Of a stretch of 64,000 nt of DNA, positions 54,476-64,000 are shown piece after piece (the stretch's first letter is position 1; every line of letters starts with the position of its first letter). A program made the translations under genes and the position numbers. The notes beneath the pieces are model-generated. The model saw only the letters and a program-made list of their open reading frames with translations. It had not been told where the DNA came from and did not search any database. The DNA is from Adiantum capillus-veneris (taxonomy: Eukaryota; Streptophyta; Polypodiopsida; Polypodiales; Pteridaceae), in the NCBI GenBank assembly GCA_014529385.2, contig CM043945.1:151627741-151691740 (forward strand). Reading direction: 5' to 3'.

Positions 54476-55470
54476 CCTCACCTCAAGATATGCGCATAGT
54501 AAAAACTCTCTCTCTCTCTCTCTTTCATAAAAACTCTACTTTCACCTTATCTACCATCAATAACGCTCTCTTTTGAGCCCACATCCATGACTCAAGTAGA
54601 CAAAGAAGGTCCACAATGTTTTGATATTAAAAGAAACATAATCTTGATTTGATTAGCTTCTAAATTAAGATTTTTGATATTCTTAATGAGGGGTCTCCAA
54701 CCTATATATAGGCCCTTGTCCTTATTTTAAATTATCTCCAAGCTCTCACATAACAGCCCAATACTATAGGTGTGAGGAAAAACTTAGGGGTAGCAACCAC
54801 TTTGTGTACTTCACACTTGTGTGAGAGAAGCTTTGATGCTACACATTGCAAAGTGAGAGAGTGTGAGTGCCATATCTAAAACCACTATTGTATATGCTCT
54901 TCCATTTTCAACAATTTGAGGTTTGGTGCTTCAAACCTGTGTCTTGGTTCTACAATCGTCTTCCTTTCACTTGTGCCGCGTGGTTTGGTGAATGTAAGGT
55001 GACTTGTATCTTTTAATTTTAGTCATTTAATATTGTTTGAGAAAGTGGTTAGTGTGTTTTCATTGCCAAGTTTCTTGCTCATTGTAAGAGGGTTTTGTGG
55101 TGAAAGGTTTCTCACACCCTAAGACAATGTGTACGTGCTAGCAATGTTTACCATTCACTAATTGTTAGTTCAGTTTATGCAAGCTCCATGATAGTGTGAT
55201 AGTACACAGCCTTACCTTGCAAGTTGTCAATCAGGTATTTGCACAAACTCCATTCCATTTCTCCCTCTCTTCTCTTTTCCCTAGCTCTCTCTTGCTCCAT
55301 TTGATGTTGGCCTTGGTGTGAATTTGCTTATGTGTGTTTTTCTGTGCCTCTTCTTGGTTGTGATAAAATCTCTCTAGCGTCCTAGTTCGCATCCCATAAC
55401 TAGGTGGTGCTCCTTCACTTGTTTGGATATGGGTTTGTTGTTGTTGTCCCTTGCTTGTGATTGTCCCGGT
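54476..55470 (+). repeat. 3' LTR, right part (TAT-type element)
   Basis: Matches 25985-26538 and then 30836-31275 of the 5' LTR without the copia element. This is how the copia target site is seen unfilled (about 54995-55030). Confidence 0.85.
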
Positions 55471-56560
55471 CCCAATTGAGCAGCACGGGAGCCTTGAGGG
55501 GTGTTTAGAGGTTTCCTCTCTTGTTGCCGCCCCAGACTGCCTCAATACTATCACTAGTCGTTAACCATAAAAAGTACTAGGAGTGGGGTCGTCCTATGAC
55601 TAGACTCATATCCTTATTGGCACCTTTACCCTATGTTGAAGATTCCACGTAATAAGCAACTTCTTTGCAAAGTGGATGAGTGATTTGAGGCCCACGTTGG
55701 AAACTAATACTTAGTGAACTACATTCTCCAGGTACATGGGAGATGCTAGCTATATACTCTCTCTGAATGTGCCAAGATCGAATCAAGCAAATGTCCACAA
55801 AAAAAATATTTCTTCTGATTGGAGTTTTCTTTTGGTTATGGACATTGTAATGTATGGTATGTATTTTAGCCTTTATGTTTCACTACTAGTTCTCGCTCAT
55901 CTCTCTCGCAGAAAGGGCCTCCAACCTTAACATGGGCCTATGTTGAGTAGCTCCAACTAGTTCTTGCTGGGTGTTTGGCCTACGCAAGGAGCTCGTCATG
56001 AATTTCTTTGGGCTACATGTGGAGAGGCTGACAGACTGCATGGGGGTAGGGGCTTTCATGGGAAGGGGGCACATGGCTGTCCTCTCCCTTCTCGGCTATG
56101 TTGTTGCAAAGAGCGTATTTTTGCAATCAATGGGATTGGTGGAAGTCCGCTTCTATTCAAATCTAAGTCGTCCACCTTTTCATGCTTATGAGAGAGGATA
56201 TCTCATCAACGTGGCTTGGTGGTAGCAAGACTAGTCGCGCTTGTTGGAACCACCTTCTCCTCCACCGGGTGGACTCCCCTTGTAGCCTGCAGCCTGGTGA
56301 TGTTGTTTCTCGGCATCGGTGAGCTCCATCATTGGTGCTTCGCTCTCTGTCAAAAGCCTGGCCTAGTGTTGGCATTCAGCATGGTCGGTCCTTTGTGAGG
56401 CGATGGAGGTTGAAGCCTCCCCCTTGTTGCGGAATTATTGCTTTCTGCTTTTGGCATCCTATGCTCCCTGTATGCTATTTATCGATTTAATGTAATTGGG
56501 TCTCTTGAGGGGGATCCCCATTGGGGGTGGGAGATAGAGAGGAGTCCTTGGCAACCTCTA
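55471..56560. other. unrecognised stretch with scattered open frames
   Basis: 55964-56225 is open in two plus frames (for example RKELVMNFFGLHVERLTDCM) with GC above the surroundings, but I recognise no domain. It may be the diverged body of the LINE whose tail follows. Confidence 0.3.
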
Positions 56561-56790
56561 GAGGGATTTTGATTGGTTGTGGTTATATTGTATTGTGGTC
56601 TTCTTGTAGTGTTTGTGAATTTGGAGGGGTTGCTATCTTGAAGGTTTTTGTGGGTTGTTCTCTGTTTTCTGTTTCAATTGTCATCGTGGTTATGTGGATG
56701 CTCTGGCTGAGGTTGTGAGCAGGCCTTATATTGTAATTTTTTGGTATTATTAATATAATCTCACTCACTTTTGTGAGTTTTAACAAAAGC
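56561..56790 (+). mobile_element. LINE 3' end fragment
   Basis: Ends TTAATATAATCTCACTCACTTTTGTGAGTTTT and a short A-rich end. The hairpin at 56763-56778 and the preceding AATATAAT match the tail of the LINE at 24041-24065. Confidence 0.5.
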
Positions 56791-57469
56791 ATTTAGGTTT
56801 GACTAAAACTATTGAAAATATTGGTCAAAACATCTAAAATGGATATGGCCAAGTTGGAGTTTTATTTTGTGTGGGAGCTCAAAAATATATATGCAAAAAT
56901 ACCAAAATTTCCTTGCAATATAAAAAGGTAGAACTTTTGATAATAATCCCTAAGTTCTCATAAGAAGGTTGCAAAAAATAAGGACTCGAACATTCCACCG
57001 CCTACTCCATGAATTTGTTGTCAATAGTTAAATTGCCTTCCCTACAGGGATCTCCAACATTGTTCACCTGCAAGTTTCAGAGCGATGGGACACATGACCA
57101 TTCATCAACGAGGTCATGAGTCTTCTTTATCTTTAAAGTGGAGGTGACCACTTAGGAGTTCCAATAGCAGCAATGAAAATTTGATTATCCATAGTCTTAT
57201 CCATAGTCCTATAAACTAATGCTGAAAGACACTACTACTAGAAATGTGTGTAGGAGTGGGAATGTGGTGCAAGAGAAGAGATGGCTTATTAACATATAAG
57301 CACGGTATGTCATTTATACACCACCCCAAGGAAAGTGCCCATACCACCAGCCACCCAGCTTTCCTTTTTTTGCATGGCCATTGTTCTAGTCTCCCTTCCT
57401 TCCCATGCTTGTAGGCTATGCTTTGAGCTAAATTTTGTAGTAGCTTGACACATAAAGTGCTTTTGTACA
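56791..57469. other. no recognisable gene
   Basis: AT-rich, stop-rich in all frames. No element ends seen. Confidence 0.4.
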
Positions 57470-57860
57470 GGCCACAAGTTGAGAAAACTGGCTCAAGTAA
57501 AAGCTTTTCCTTGTAAAATGGAACATCAACTTCTTCCCAAGAGCTTGCTTTCTTTTACTGCGAGCATCCAGGTGATGCTCCTGTATAGTCCAACAATTGA
57601 CTTCCTTAGCCCTCTTAACTTCCTCCCAGAGGAGGGTGCCCTTCTTCGGGTTTTCAACCCTTTCACATTCCAAGATTGGATGATAAAATATTCCATCATT
57701 GAAATAATTGTACATACTCCTCTACTTCGAGGAATTCTTCTTCAATGTTCTCTTTCATGTGATCCTTGTCCATAAGGATATTCCTCGGATATTCCCAATT
57801 TGTGAGGTTGACATATTTTTTGTCATCAAATATTGAGGGTTGGCATCCTTCAACACTTCG
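57470..57860 (-). pseudogene. LINE ORF1 tail and endonuclease start, minus strand
   Basis: On the minus strand, EEFLEVEEYVQLFQ and a stop, then in another frame CWTIQEHHLDARSKRKQALG, which matches WAIQEHHLDATSKIKQALGK of the LINE at 21.4 kb. KKGTLLWEEVKRAKEVN precedes it. The copy ends within the endonuclease. Confidence 0.75.
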
Positions 57861-58275
57861 AACAAGTTGTCATAGAGGATTAGGGATTTGAGAGGTCAGG
57901 GCGGGGTGGCTCTCAGTATCCTAGCCACTTTAGCTTGAGATTTGAAACATTTACAGGATATGCTAGAAACTTTCTACCACCCATCTTCCTTTTTGCTCAA
58001 CGAGGGTGCCAATACAATCTTTTGTATCATTGGATCTACTGATTTTGCCTGGTTGTGGATAGAAATCAATATCTTTGAGTGTTATTTCCATTTCTATTTT
58101 TAGCATGACAGGGCCTCACAATGTTCTCCTTTGTAGCATGAACCTTCTTAGTTTGTTTCTCTTTCCCTATACCTTCAACCTTCATCTGTGGTGAAGAATC
58201 TGTGTCAACCAATACCTGAGAGTTCAAGGTTTCCCCTTTCTTGCCCTCAGAGGGATATGCACACACTCTCAAGGT
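57861..58275. other. no recognisable gene
   Basis: Stop-rich sequence between the LINE fragment and the start of gypsy homology at about 58276. The minus strand near 57860-57960 may still be LINE ORF1. Confidence 0.35.
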
Positions 58276-58513
58276 ATCAAGAGTTGAAAAAAGATCTGAA
58301 GGAGATATATACAACTGAAATGGAAACCACTGAGGAGGAAGGTAAAAGTGTAATGAGTGTTCCATCCCATTACAAAAAATATACTCTCCAAGATAAAAAA
58401 TCATAGTTCAACAACCTGTCAGGGAACTGGGAAAACAGGGTGAGTCCTATGAAGGACCTGAAAACACAAAAAAGATAGATATGGCCAAACCAGGAGAAGA
58501 GCCAAGACCTGCC
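58276..58513 (+). pseudogene. gypsy protease-RT linker, first copy
   Basis: YQELKKDLKEIYTTEMETTE and SHYKKYTLQDKK, then KPGEEP at the insertion point. It parallels 61380-61630 and 2935-3200. Confidence 0.7.
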
Positions 58514-58808
58514 TGTTGGTGTTGCAGCTACGGGGGATGCCGCCTTTGAGGCATGGTGTGGAGAAGATGCAGTAGAGGAGGGGCCTGCAGAGAAAACGAG
58601 AGAGAGGAGAGAGAGGGCAGGAGTCGACACAGTAGAAAAAAAAGACAACGCTATATTTTTTCATTAAAAGCCTTTTACATATATAGATGCTTAAAACTTT
58701 CCATGCAACTCTCCATGCATACTAAACCTGGACTGGAGTGTGTAGTACTTGTTGATAGGATGTATTCCCACGGGGTGTCTAGCAATAGATGGGCTTGAGA
58801 ACCCAACA
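58514..58808 (-). repeat. 3' LTR of the copia derivative
   Basis: 295 bp, TGTTGG...CCAACA ends. Confidence 0.93.
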
Positions 58809-59937
58809 GTCCCCCCCTCAAGCCCGAACTAGACAGACCCTCTCATGATACCTCGAGTTTTTGGTATACTCGGCAACCGTGAGTTTTAGGTTTTCTCACA
58901 ACCAAGGATTTTTGGTGTATCCGTAACCTGGTGCTAGATCAGTAACCCCCCCTTGAACAGATAGGGTGTAGGTCAAAAAGTTAGCTACCAAAAATGGAGT
59001 TTTTGGTTCACTGCCAAACCTTGGGTTTAAGGTGTACCCAGTAACCTCATCAAAGTGCAACAAAATTGGGCTGAGAACAAATATGTTTGGTAGGTCTTAC
59101 CATTTATAGATGGTAGTGTCTATAACCCGTACAAAATTTTGATATGATGACAACTGACAAGCATGACAATAACTGACAATAGAGAGGCTAAAACAAGGCT
59201 TTGAGATTGATATTGACAACATACCAAATTTGAAATAAACCTATGACACTGAACATGATCGACTTTGAACTCGGTGGATTGTTGATGGACCAAATGTTTG
59301 AAAGCAAAGCTTCTTCTTTCTTGTGATTGTCGATGTGATTGAGCATGTCGTAAAGCTTGCGTGGCACTTGGAACATGCCTATGCACCACATATATTGCAA
59401 CTGCAGGTCTACACCTATCGTAGGTGACGTGCTTATCATGTGAGCTATGGTGTTGGATGAGCCTTGTTGCTCTTTTCTGGCATTACTTTTATCAAGCATA
59501 ATTACCGTCGTCGAGTCGATGAGAGTTCCACAAGATGTTATCACTTTCGAAATACGTCCGGCTCTGTGAGATGATGCTAATATTGCCAAAACAAATGCTC
59601 CTTTTCAATGGTCACCAAAACACTGAGCCGATTGGGTGGGAACACATGCTTGACAGGCCACTTCATATTAAAGTGTGAAACCGGATGAACTAAAAACCCA
59701 AATTGTCAATGGCGAGTCTGCAGGCGGCAACGCAAATTTCCTGTGCGCTTCACAGCAGGGTAGGAAGACCAAATTGGCATGACATCATGTGTCGGGTGTT
59801 GATGCTCAGGCTAGGGCGATTCAATTGAATGCAATCCGGGTCGATTTGCTGCAAGCCATCGTGATGGTGCCCCCTTCTGCCAAGAGGTCGTACTCACGAG
59901 GCTTCTCGAGCACAGCCCTCGAGGCTCTGATACTAGT
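58809..59937 (-). other. interior of the copia derivative
   Basis: 1129 bp. A 133-residue minus-strand open frame (59589-59188) shows no gag motif and I do not call it a gene. The leader-like end carries the primer site at about 59925-59937 (minus strand AGTATCAGAGCC). Confidence 0.6.
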
Positions 59938-60232
59938 TGTTGGTGTTGCAGCTACGGGGGATGCCGCCTTTGAGGCATGGTGTGGAGAAGATGCAGTAGA
60001 AGAGGAGCCTGCAGAGAAAACGAGAGAGAGGAGAGAGAGCGCAGGAGTCGACACAATAGAAAAAAAAAACAACGCTATATTTTTTCATTAAAAGCCTTTT
60101 ACATATATAGATGCTTAAAACTTTCCATGCAACTCTCCATGCATACTAAACCTGGACTGGAGTGTGGAGTACTTGTTGATAGGATGTATTCCCACGGGGT
60201 GTCTAACAATAGATGGGCTTGAAAACCCAACA
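59938..60232 (-). repeat. 5' LTR of the copia derivative
   Basis: 295 bp, same ends as the left LTR. Confidence 0.93.
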
Positions 60233-60640
60233 CTGCCTACATTACAAATGATGTGACGAAAGAAGAAGAAGAGCTTTTGTTAAGCTTACTAAAAGAATAC
60301 CAAGATATCTTTTCTTGGTCTTATAAGGATCTCAACAAGGGTGTTGATCCAGAAATCTGTCAACATACCATACCAATAAAAACCCCTATGACTGCTTGAA
60401 AAGTGATAGTTAGTTCTTATGGAATTGATTATCAACATACTTTTGCAATAGTGGACTTTGTGAAGAAACTAAACTATGAAATCACCTTGGGAAGACCATT
60501 CATGTGACAAGTACAACTCATTCAAGATTGGGGAAACAATTACTTGTACTTAAAGCAAGTGGGATCAATCACAAGGGTTAATCTAAAAGATCACACTTAT
60601 ATAGATGTCATGAAAATGCCCTATACAATAATCTGACTCA
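60233..60640 (+). pseudogene. gypsy RT start fused to a protease C-terminal half
   Basis: TNDVTKEEEELLLSLLKEYQ and GVDPEICQHTIPIK are the RT start of copy one. After a stop at about 60399, SYGIDYQHTFAIVDF and ITLGRPFM belong to a protease, one domain upstream in normal order. The catalytic N-terminal half of that protease is missing. Confidence 0.7.
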
Positions 60641-61624
60641 GTCTCTTCGACTGAATTAAAGCTTCCATCTTGGTTAAGCAAATGCAAACCTATTTGGAGT
60701 GTGGAGCCTTAGAAAATGGGAGTTTAAAATGAGAAGAATGTATCTTAGAAAGGGATTTCATAGATGAAGCATAGATACCTGAACCCGTTCCGGAGCATTT
60801 GTTTGAGCCATTTGAGTGGACTCAAATTTTGGCAACAATGGATATGTGTGTGAAAATGTCTATGACTACTCAATTTTGCAATGAGGATGGTTATGACATA
60901 ATTCCCATACGAATGATCTCAAACATTCACATTGAAGATGAAGTTCAGGAACCCAAGGACTTACATAAAGCTCAACAAGTCTTTTTAGACCTCTATTATG
61001 ATGCTACTGATGAGTTTGAAGAACATTCAGCTACATCTGATGATCCTGGGTCGAAAAAAGAACATGTTAAGAGTCCAACTACTCTTAAAAGGAGGGGAGG
61101 AAAGGTCTTTTGACTTTCCAAACCAAAAACCAAGGAGACATAAATGGTATAGAAAAAGAGACACAAAAAACTTGAAATCTGGGCCTATGCCATCAGTTTC
61201 TAGTAGAATAGAGTTTCTGATGCATATAGATGCACATGATTGTGTCAAAGACAAAATCACGAGTAGATCTCCTTTAGACAATAAACAAAGAACATAAAAA
61301 ACATCAAGGAAAATAAAAAAGGAAATTCAATTAAAATCCAAGCACCAGGATGATGCCAATCATCCATGACATGAGTTGAACGGAAGAAAAAATATCAAGA
61401 GTGGAAGAAAACTCTAAAGGAGATGTATACCATTGAAATGGAAACAAATGAGGAAGAGAGTAAAAATGTAATGAGTGTTCTATCCCATTACAAGAAATAT
61501 ACTCTCCAAGACCGAAAGATCATAGTCGAACAACCTGTAAGAGAATTAAGAAAACATGGTGAATCAATGAAGGACCTGAAAATGCAAAGTAAATAGATTT
61601 AGCCAAACATGGAGAAGAATCTAG
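60641..61624 (+). pseudogene. gypsy protease-RT linker, second copy
   Basis: PEPVPEHLFEPFEWTQILAT (about 60781-60840; compare PEERMEPLEWTQSWP at 2272-2317) and QFCNEDGYDIIPIRMISN, then KYQEWKKTLKEMYTIEMETN and LSHYKKYTLQDRKI at about 61390-61520. Multiple stops. Confidence 0.65.
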
Positions 61625-62417
61625 ACCTGCCTACATTGCTAACGACTTGACTAAAGAAGAAGAAGAGATTTTGCTAAGCTTATTGAAAGAACAGATATCT
61701 TTGCTTGGTCTTATAAAGATCTCAAGGGTGTTGATCGAGAAAATTGTCAACATACCATACCTATGAGAGATGATGCGATGCCAAATAGACAACTTCCATA
61801 TACTTATAATGAAACATTTGCCAAAAAGATCAAAGAAGAGATAGAGAAGCTCAAGGAAGCCAAATCCATTTATAAAATTGAACACATAGATTGGGTGTCT
61901 CCAATTGTGGCGGTACTAAAGAAAAATAGAAAATTAAGAGTGTGTCAATCTCAAAAAATTGAATGCAGCCACCATTAGAGACAACTACCCTCTTCTAATC
62001 ACCGAGCATGTTTTAGAACGAGTTACAAGAAAAGAAGCTTAAAAATTTTTAGACGGCTTCTCAGGGTACAATCAACTTTTGGCTGATCCCAAAGATCAAC
62101 ATAAAACTACCTTTGCAATTGAATGGGATATTTTTGCCTATAGGGTTATGCCTTTTGGGTTAACTAATGCTCCCACCACCTTTCAAAGATTGATGAGCCA
62201 TGCTTTCAAAAAATATCTTAGGAATTTCTTGAAAGTATATATGGATAATTTATGTGTACATTCATCAATTCGGGCTGATCATTTTGAACATCTCAAAAAG
62301 GTATTCAAAAAATATAGGCTTTATAGGATTTACTTAAATCCTAAAAAGTGCACATTTATGGGCAGACAAGGAAAACTTCTTGGACATATAGTGTCTGAAA
62401 ATGGCATAAAAAACTGA
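61625..62417 (+). pseudogene. gypsy reverse transcriptase
   Basis: Fingers: NRQLPYTYNETFAKKIKEEI and HIDWVSPIVAVLKKNRKLRV (61763-61950). Palm: FRRLLRVQST in place of LDGFSGYNQ, then FAYRVMPFGLTNAPTTFQRL (about 62131-62190). The catalytic motif reads YMDN instead of YVDD/YMDD (about 62239-62250), so the second Asp is lost. FMGRQGKLLGHIVSENGI ends the domain. Frame changes near 61978 and 62040. Confidence 0.85.
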
Positions 62418-62431
62418 TATGGATAAAATTC

Positions 62432-63226
62432 ATGTTATTGCTGAATGGCCTAGAGAAAGGGGTTCAGGCTTTCATGGGACATTGTGGATATTACAGACGA
62501 TTCATTTACATGTATGCCATAATCGCAAAACCTATTTATGACCTGATTACACTCTTTGTATGGACTGATGATTGTGAAGAATGTTTCATGAAGCTTAAAA
62601 AATCTCTCACTTTAGCCCCAATATTGAAAGCACCAAATCAGAATAAGATATTCCATATACATGTTGATGCTTCCAATTTTGCCATTGGGTGTATATTAGC
62701 TCAACTAGGTGATGAAAAAATTGATTTTTCCATCTCTTATGCTAGTAGACAATTGAATGTGGCAGAGAAGAATTATACAACCACCAAAAGAGAAGGATTA
62801 GGGATTATCTATGTCGTAAAAAAGTATAGACATTACCTATTAGCCAACAAATTTGTGTTCTTTGTGAACCACCAAGCTTTATTGTACTTGGTCAACAAAT
62901 CATGCAACACAGGAAGAATAGTAAGATGGTTCATCATTATTTTGGAATTCGATATTACTGGAATTGTAAAAAAGGGCACCACACACCAAAGAGTAGATCA
63001 TTTGTCAAGGATTATTTTAAGAGAACCACCAAAAGGAATGGACCATGATCTACAAGATGCATATCTGTTTTCCGTAGAAATGATACCCCGTTGGTCAGAA
63101 GATATGGTTTCATTGATGACCATAGCTCAAGTGGATTCTCAAATACCACTTCCTATTACACCAAGCTTACTTGGGCGATCGATTATGTGTCAATTAATAG
63201 CTGGAAGGCTATACAAAAGAAATTGA
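62432..63226 (+). pseudogene. gypsy RT connection and RNase H
   Basis: Open for 264 residues. FMGHCGYYRRFIYMYAIIAK is the connection. FHIHVDASNFAIGCILAQ (about 62651) carries the first RNase H Asp, SYASRQLNVAEKNYTTTKRE the Glu, and FFVNHQALLYL replaces the TDH block with N-H. GTTHQRVDHLSRI ends it. The best preserved gypsy domain in the window. Confidence 0.88.
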
Positions 63227-63720
63227 GATGGAATATTGCTTTTGTTTATTAATCCTGAGGAAAAACCCCAGTACCTAAGTCAAGCACACATTACCATAGT
63301 AGGGCTTCACTTTGTGGAAGACCAAACTATGCAACGGATCTTGAGACTTGGAGTATTTTGGCCAACTATTAGATTTAGTGATGTTCACTCATTTGTGAAA
63401 AACTGTCTCCAATCCTAGAAACAAGCACCCATACCTCACGTGACATTATTTTAGCTTGATGAGAAAAGGCTAAAAACTGTAGCTCACATCTATGCACAAA
63501 AATGTAAACAAAAACAATTTTTTGATTCACATCTAGTCACAAAAATGTTCAAAAAAGGGGATCTAGTTTTAGTGTATTCCCTTAAGCAACACATTCCCAA
63601 GTTCAAGAAAAAGGAAAACGAACCTTTTATAATTGAAGACGTATCTCCAAGTGGAGCAGTTAAGTTGTCCACACTACATGCGGAACAGAGAATGCCGCTT
63701 AACACTAGAATGGTAACCTA
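63227..63720 (+). pseudogene. gypsy integrase with the catalytic core deleted
   Basis: The zinc-binding region HITIVGLHF...GVFWPTIRFSDVHSF...NCLQS (63281-63415) has its last Cys changed to Ser. The whole D-D-E core is missing, and the sequence goes directly to the C-terminal domain: FDSHLVTKMFKKGDLVLVYS and EPFIIEDVSPSGAVKLSTLH, with a stop at 63718. Confidence 0.8.
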
Positions 63721-64000
63721 ACAGGACATAAAAGTTTCCTTTCAAGGTTTTGGGAAAAAATTCCAAAACCATACTAGATCCACTCATTTTGAAAAATCCT
63801 TTCATGAGCTTATAGTTCAATAACTACTATATATGGAAAAAATGAGAAACTTGTAATTTTTCTCATCCCTTGGTCACTACAAGCCTCCAAAGTCTATTTT
63901 GCCCAAAACAACAATTTCTTATGGTTGATTGCATATAAATAAGAGTGGGGATTTTTGCAGGACATGAGATAAAATGCCCCGTTAACTTCAATGGGTTGGT
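63721..64000. other. gypsy 3' flank, no gene seen
   Basis: AT-rich sequence downstream of the integrase. An LTR may begin here or beyond the window; no TG-start or purine tract is convincing. Confidence 0.35.

Larger units (their letters stand above)
25757..55470 (+). mobile_element. Ty3/gypsy TAT-type element, opened by nested insertions
   Basis: One plus-strand element reassembled by comparing its LTRs and following its coding order. 5' LTR 25757-26538 plus 30836-~31275; leader modules 31355-31795; gag 31862-32669; protease 32990-33480; RT-RNase H 33490-35235; second RNase H and integrase 42941-44530; integrase tail 52540-52880; 3' LTR 52911-53149 plus 54476-~55470. Inserted later: copia (26544-30830), a long-LTR element (35331-42940), an 8-kb multi-gene block and a 1.33-kb piece. 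Each LTR is about 1.25 kb once the insertions are removed. The second RNase H between RT and integrase points to the TAT lineage. Confidence 0.85.
58514..60232 (-). mobile_element. young non-autonomous copia derivative
   Basis: LTRs 58514-58808 and 59938-60232, both 295 bp, with 8 differences by hand count (about 97% identical). Perfect target duplication CTGCC (58509-58513 and 60233-60237). It is oriented on the minus strand: the primer-site complement CTCTGATACTAG directly precedes the right LTR, and the purine tract (minus strand CTTGAGGGGGGAC) lies after the left one. The 1129-bp interior has no recognisable gag or pol, so it is a TRIM-like or internally deleted element. It is the youngest datable insertion in the window. 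Confidence 0.93.
58276..63800 (+). mobile_element. Ty3/gypsy element with internal duplication, split by a copia derivative
   Basis: Same family as 1-3476. A first copy of the protease-RT linker (58276-58513) and RT start (60233-60390) is interrupted by the copia derivative. Then a second copy begins in the middle of a protease (60395) and runs on through linker, RT, RNase H and integrase to 63720. Linker and RT start therefore occur twice, about 1.4 kb apart once the copia derivative is removed. No LTRs found. The right part may extend past the window end. Confidence 0.75.

Noticed and set aside
55964-56398. Open frames as a protein-coding gene
   Set aside because: Several frames are open at once and no conserved motif was found.
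59188-59589. 133-residue minus-strand ORF in the copia derivative as gag
   Set aside because: No gag motif, no zinc knuckle, poor start context; likely chance.
1-64000. tRNA, rRNA, snoRNA or organelle-derived genes
   Set aside because: I saw no cloverleaf with conserved T-arm, no rRNA core sequence and no organelle gene, but a covariance-model scan was not possible.

Overview
This window reads as nuclear DNA of a land plant with a large, repeat-choked genome. The evidence is Ty1/copia elements with the usual initiator-methionine-tRNA type primer sites, a Ty3/gypsy element with the extra RNase H domain typical of the plant TAT lineage, a plant-style LINE (DUF4283-like ORF1, zf-RVT end), short GT-AG introns, and (CT)n and (AC)n tracts. 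I cannot name the species; a fern, gymnosperm or large angiosperm genome would all fit. I see no intact host gene, rRNA, tRNA or CRISPR array. Nearly every coding stretch is a broken transposon gene.

Layout. 1-4.4 kb: a decayed Ty3/gypsy gag-protease-RT start fused to a second protease fragment. 5.4-6.0 kb: a LINE ORF1 fragment. 5.95-9.72 kb: a 3.8-kb imperfect inverted repeat made of two LTR-plus-leader pieces facing each other. 9.98-13.94 kb: a minus-strand copia element with an inverted second copy inside it; it sits in the LTR of a larger minus-strand LTR element (about 9.9-21.08 kb) that carries an unidentified protein and another copia fragment (17.05-19.8 kb). 21.1-24.08 kb: a 5'-truncated LINE. 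24.1-25.76 kb: small fragments with two Helitron-like ends.

25.76-55.47 kb is one Ty3/gypsy TAT-type element opened up by nested insertions. They are a copia element in the 5' LTR (26544-30830, TSD TTAAG); a coding-free element with 3.4-kb LTRs and a 0.6-kb interior (35331-42940); an 8-kb intron-containing multi-gene block (about 44.5-52.5 kb) with a transposase-like gene, a C48-type protease fragment and two unknown genes; and a 1.33-kb insert in the 3' LTR. Two 218-bp MITEs with perfect 8-bp target duplications sit in the second and third of these. 55.5-58.2 kb holds LINE fragments. 58.27-63.8 kb is a second Ty3/gypsy copy of the family seen at 1-3.5 kb, split by a young 1.7-kb copia-type derivative (58514-60232, TSD CTGCC).

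The pieces therefore work together only as a history of insertions. Comparing duplicated copies (LTRs, the uninterrupted copy of a target site, the paired arms) gives most boundaries to the base. The 8-kb multi-gene block is the best candidate for an undescribed system. The modular leader peptides, the giant inverted repeats and the coding-free long-LTR element are also worth follow-up.
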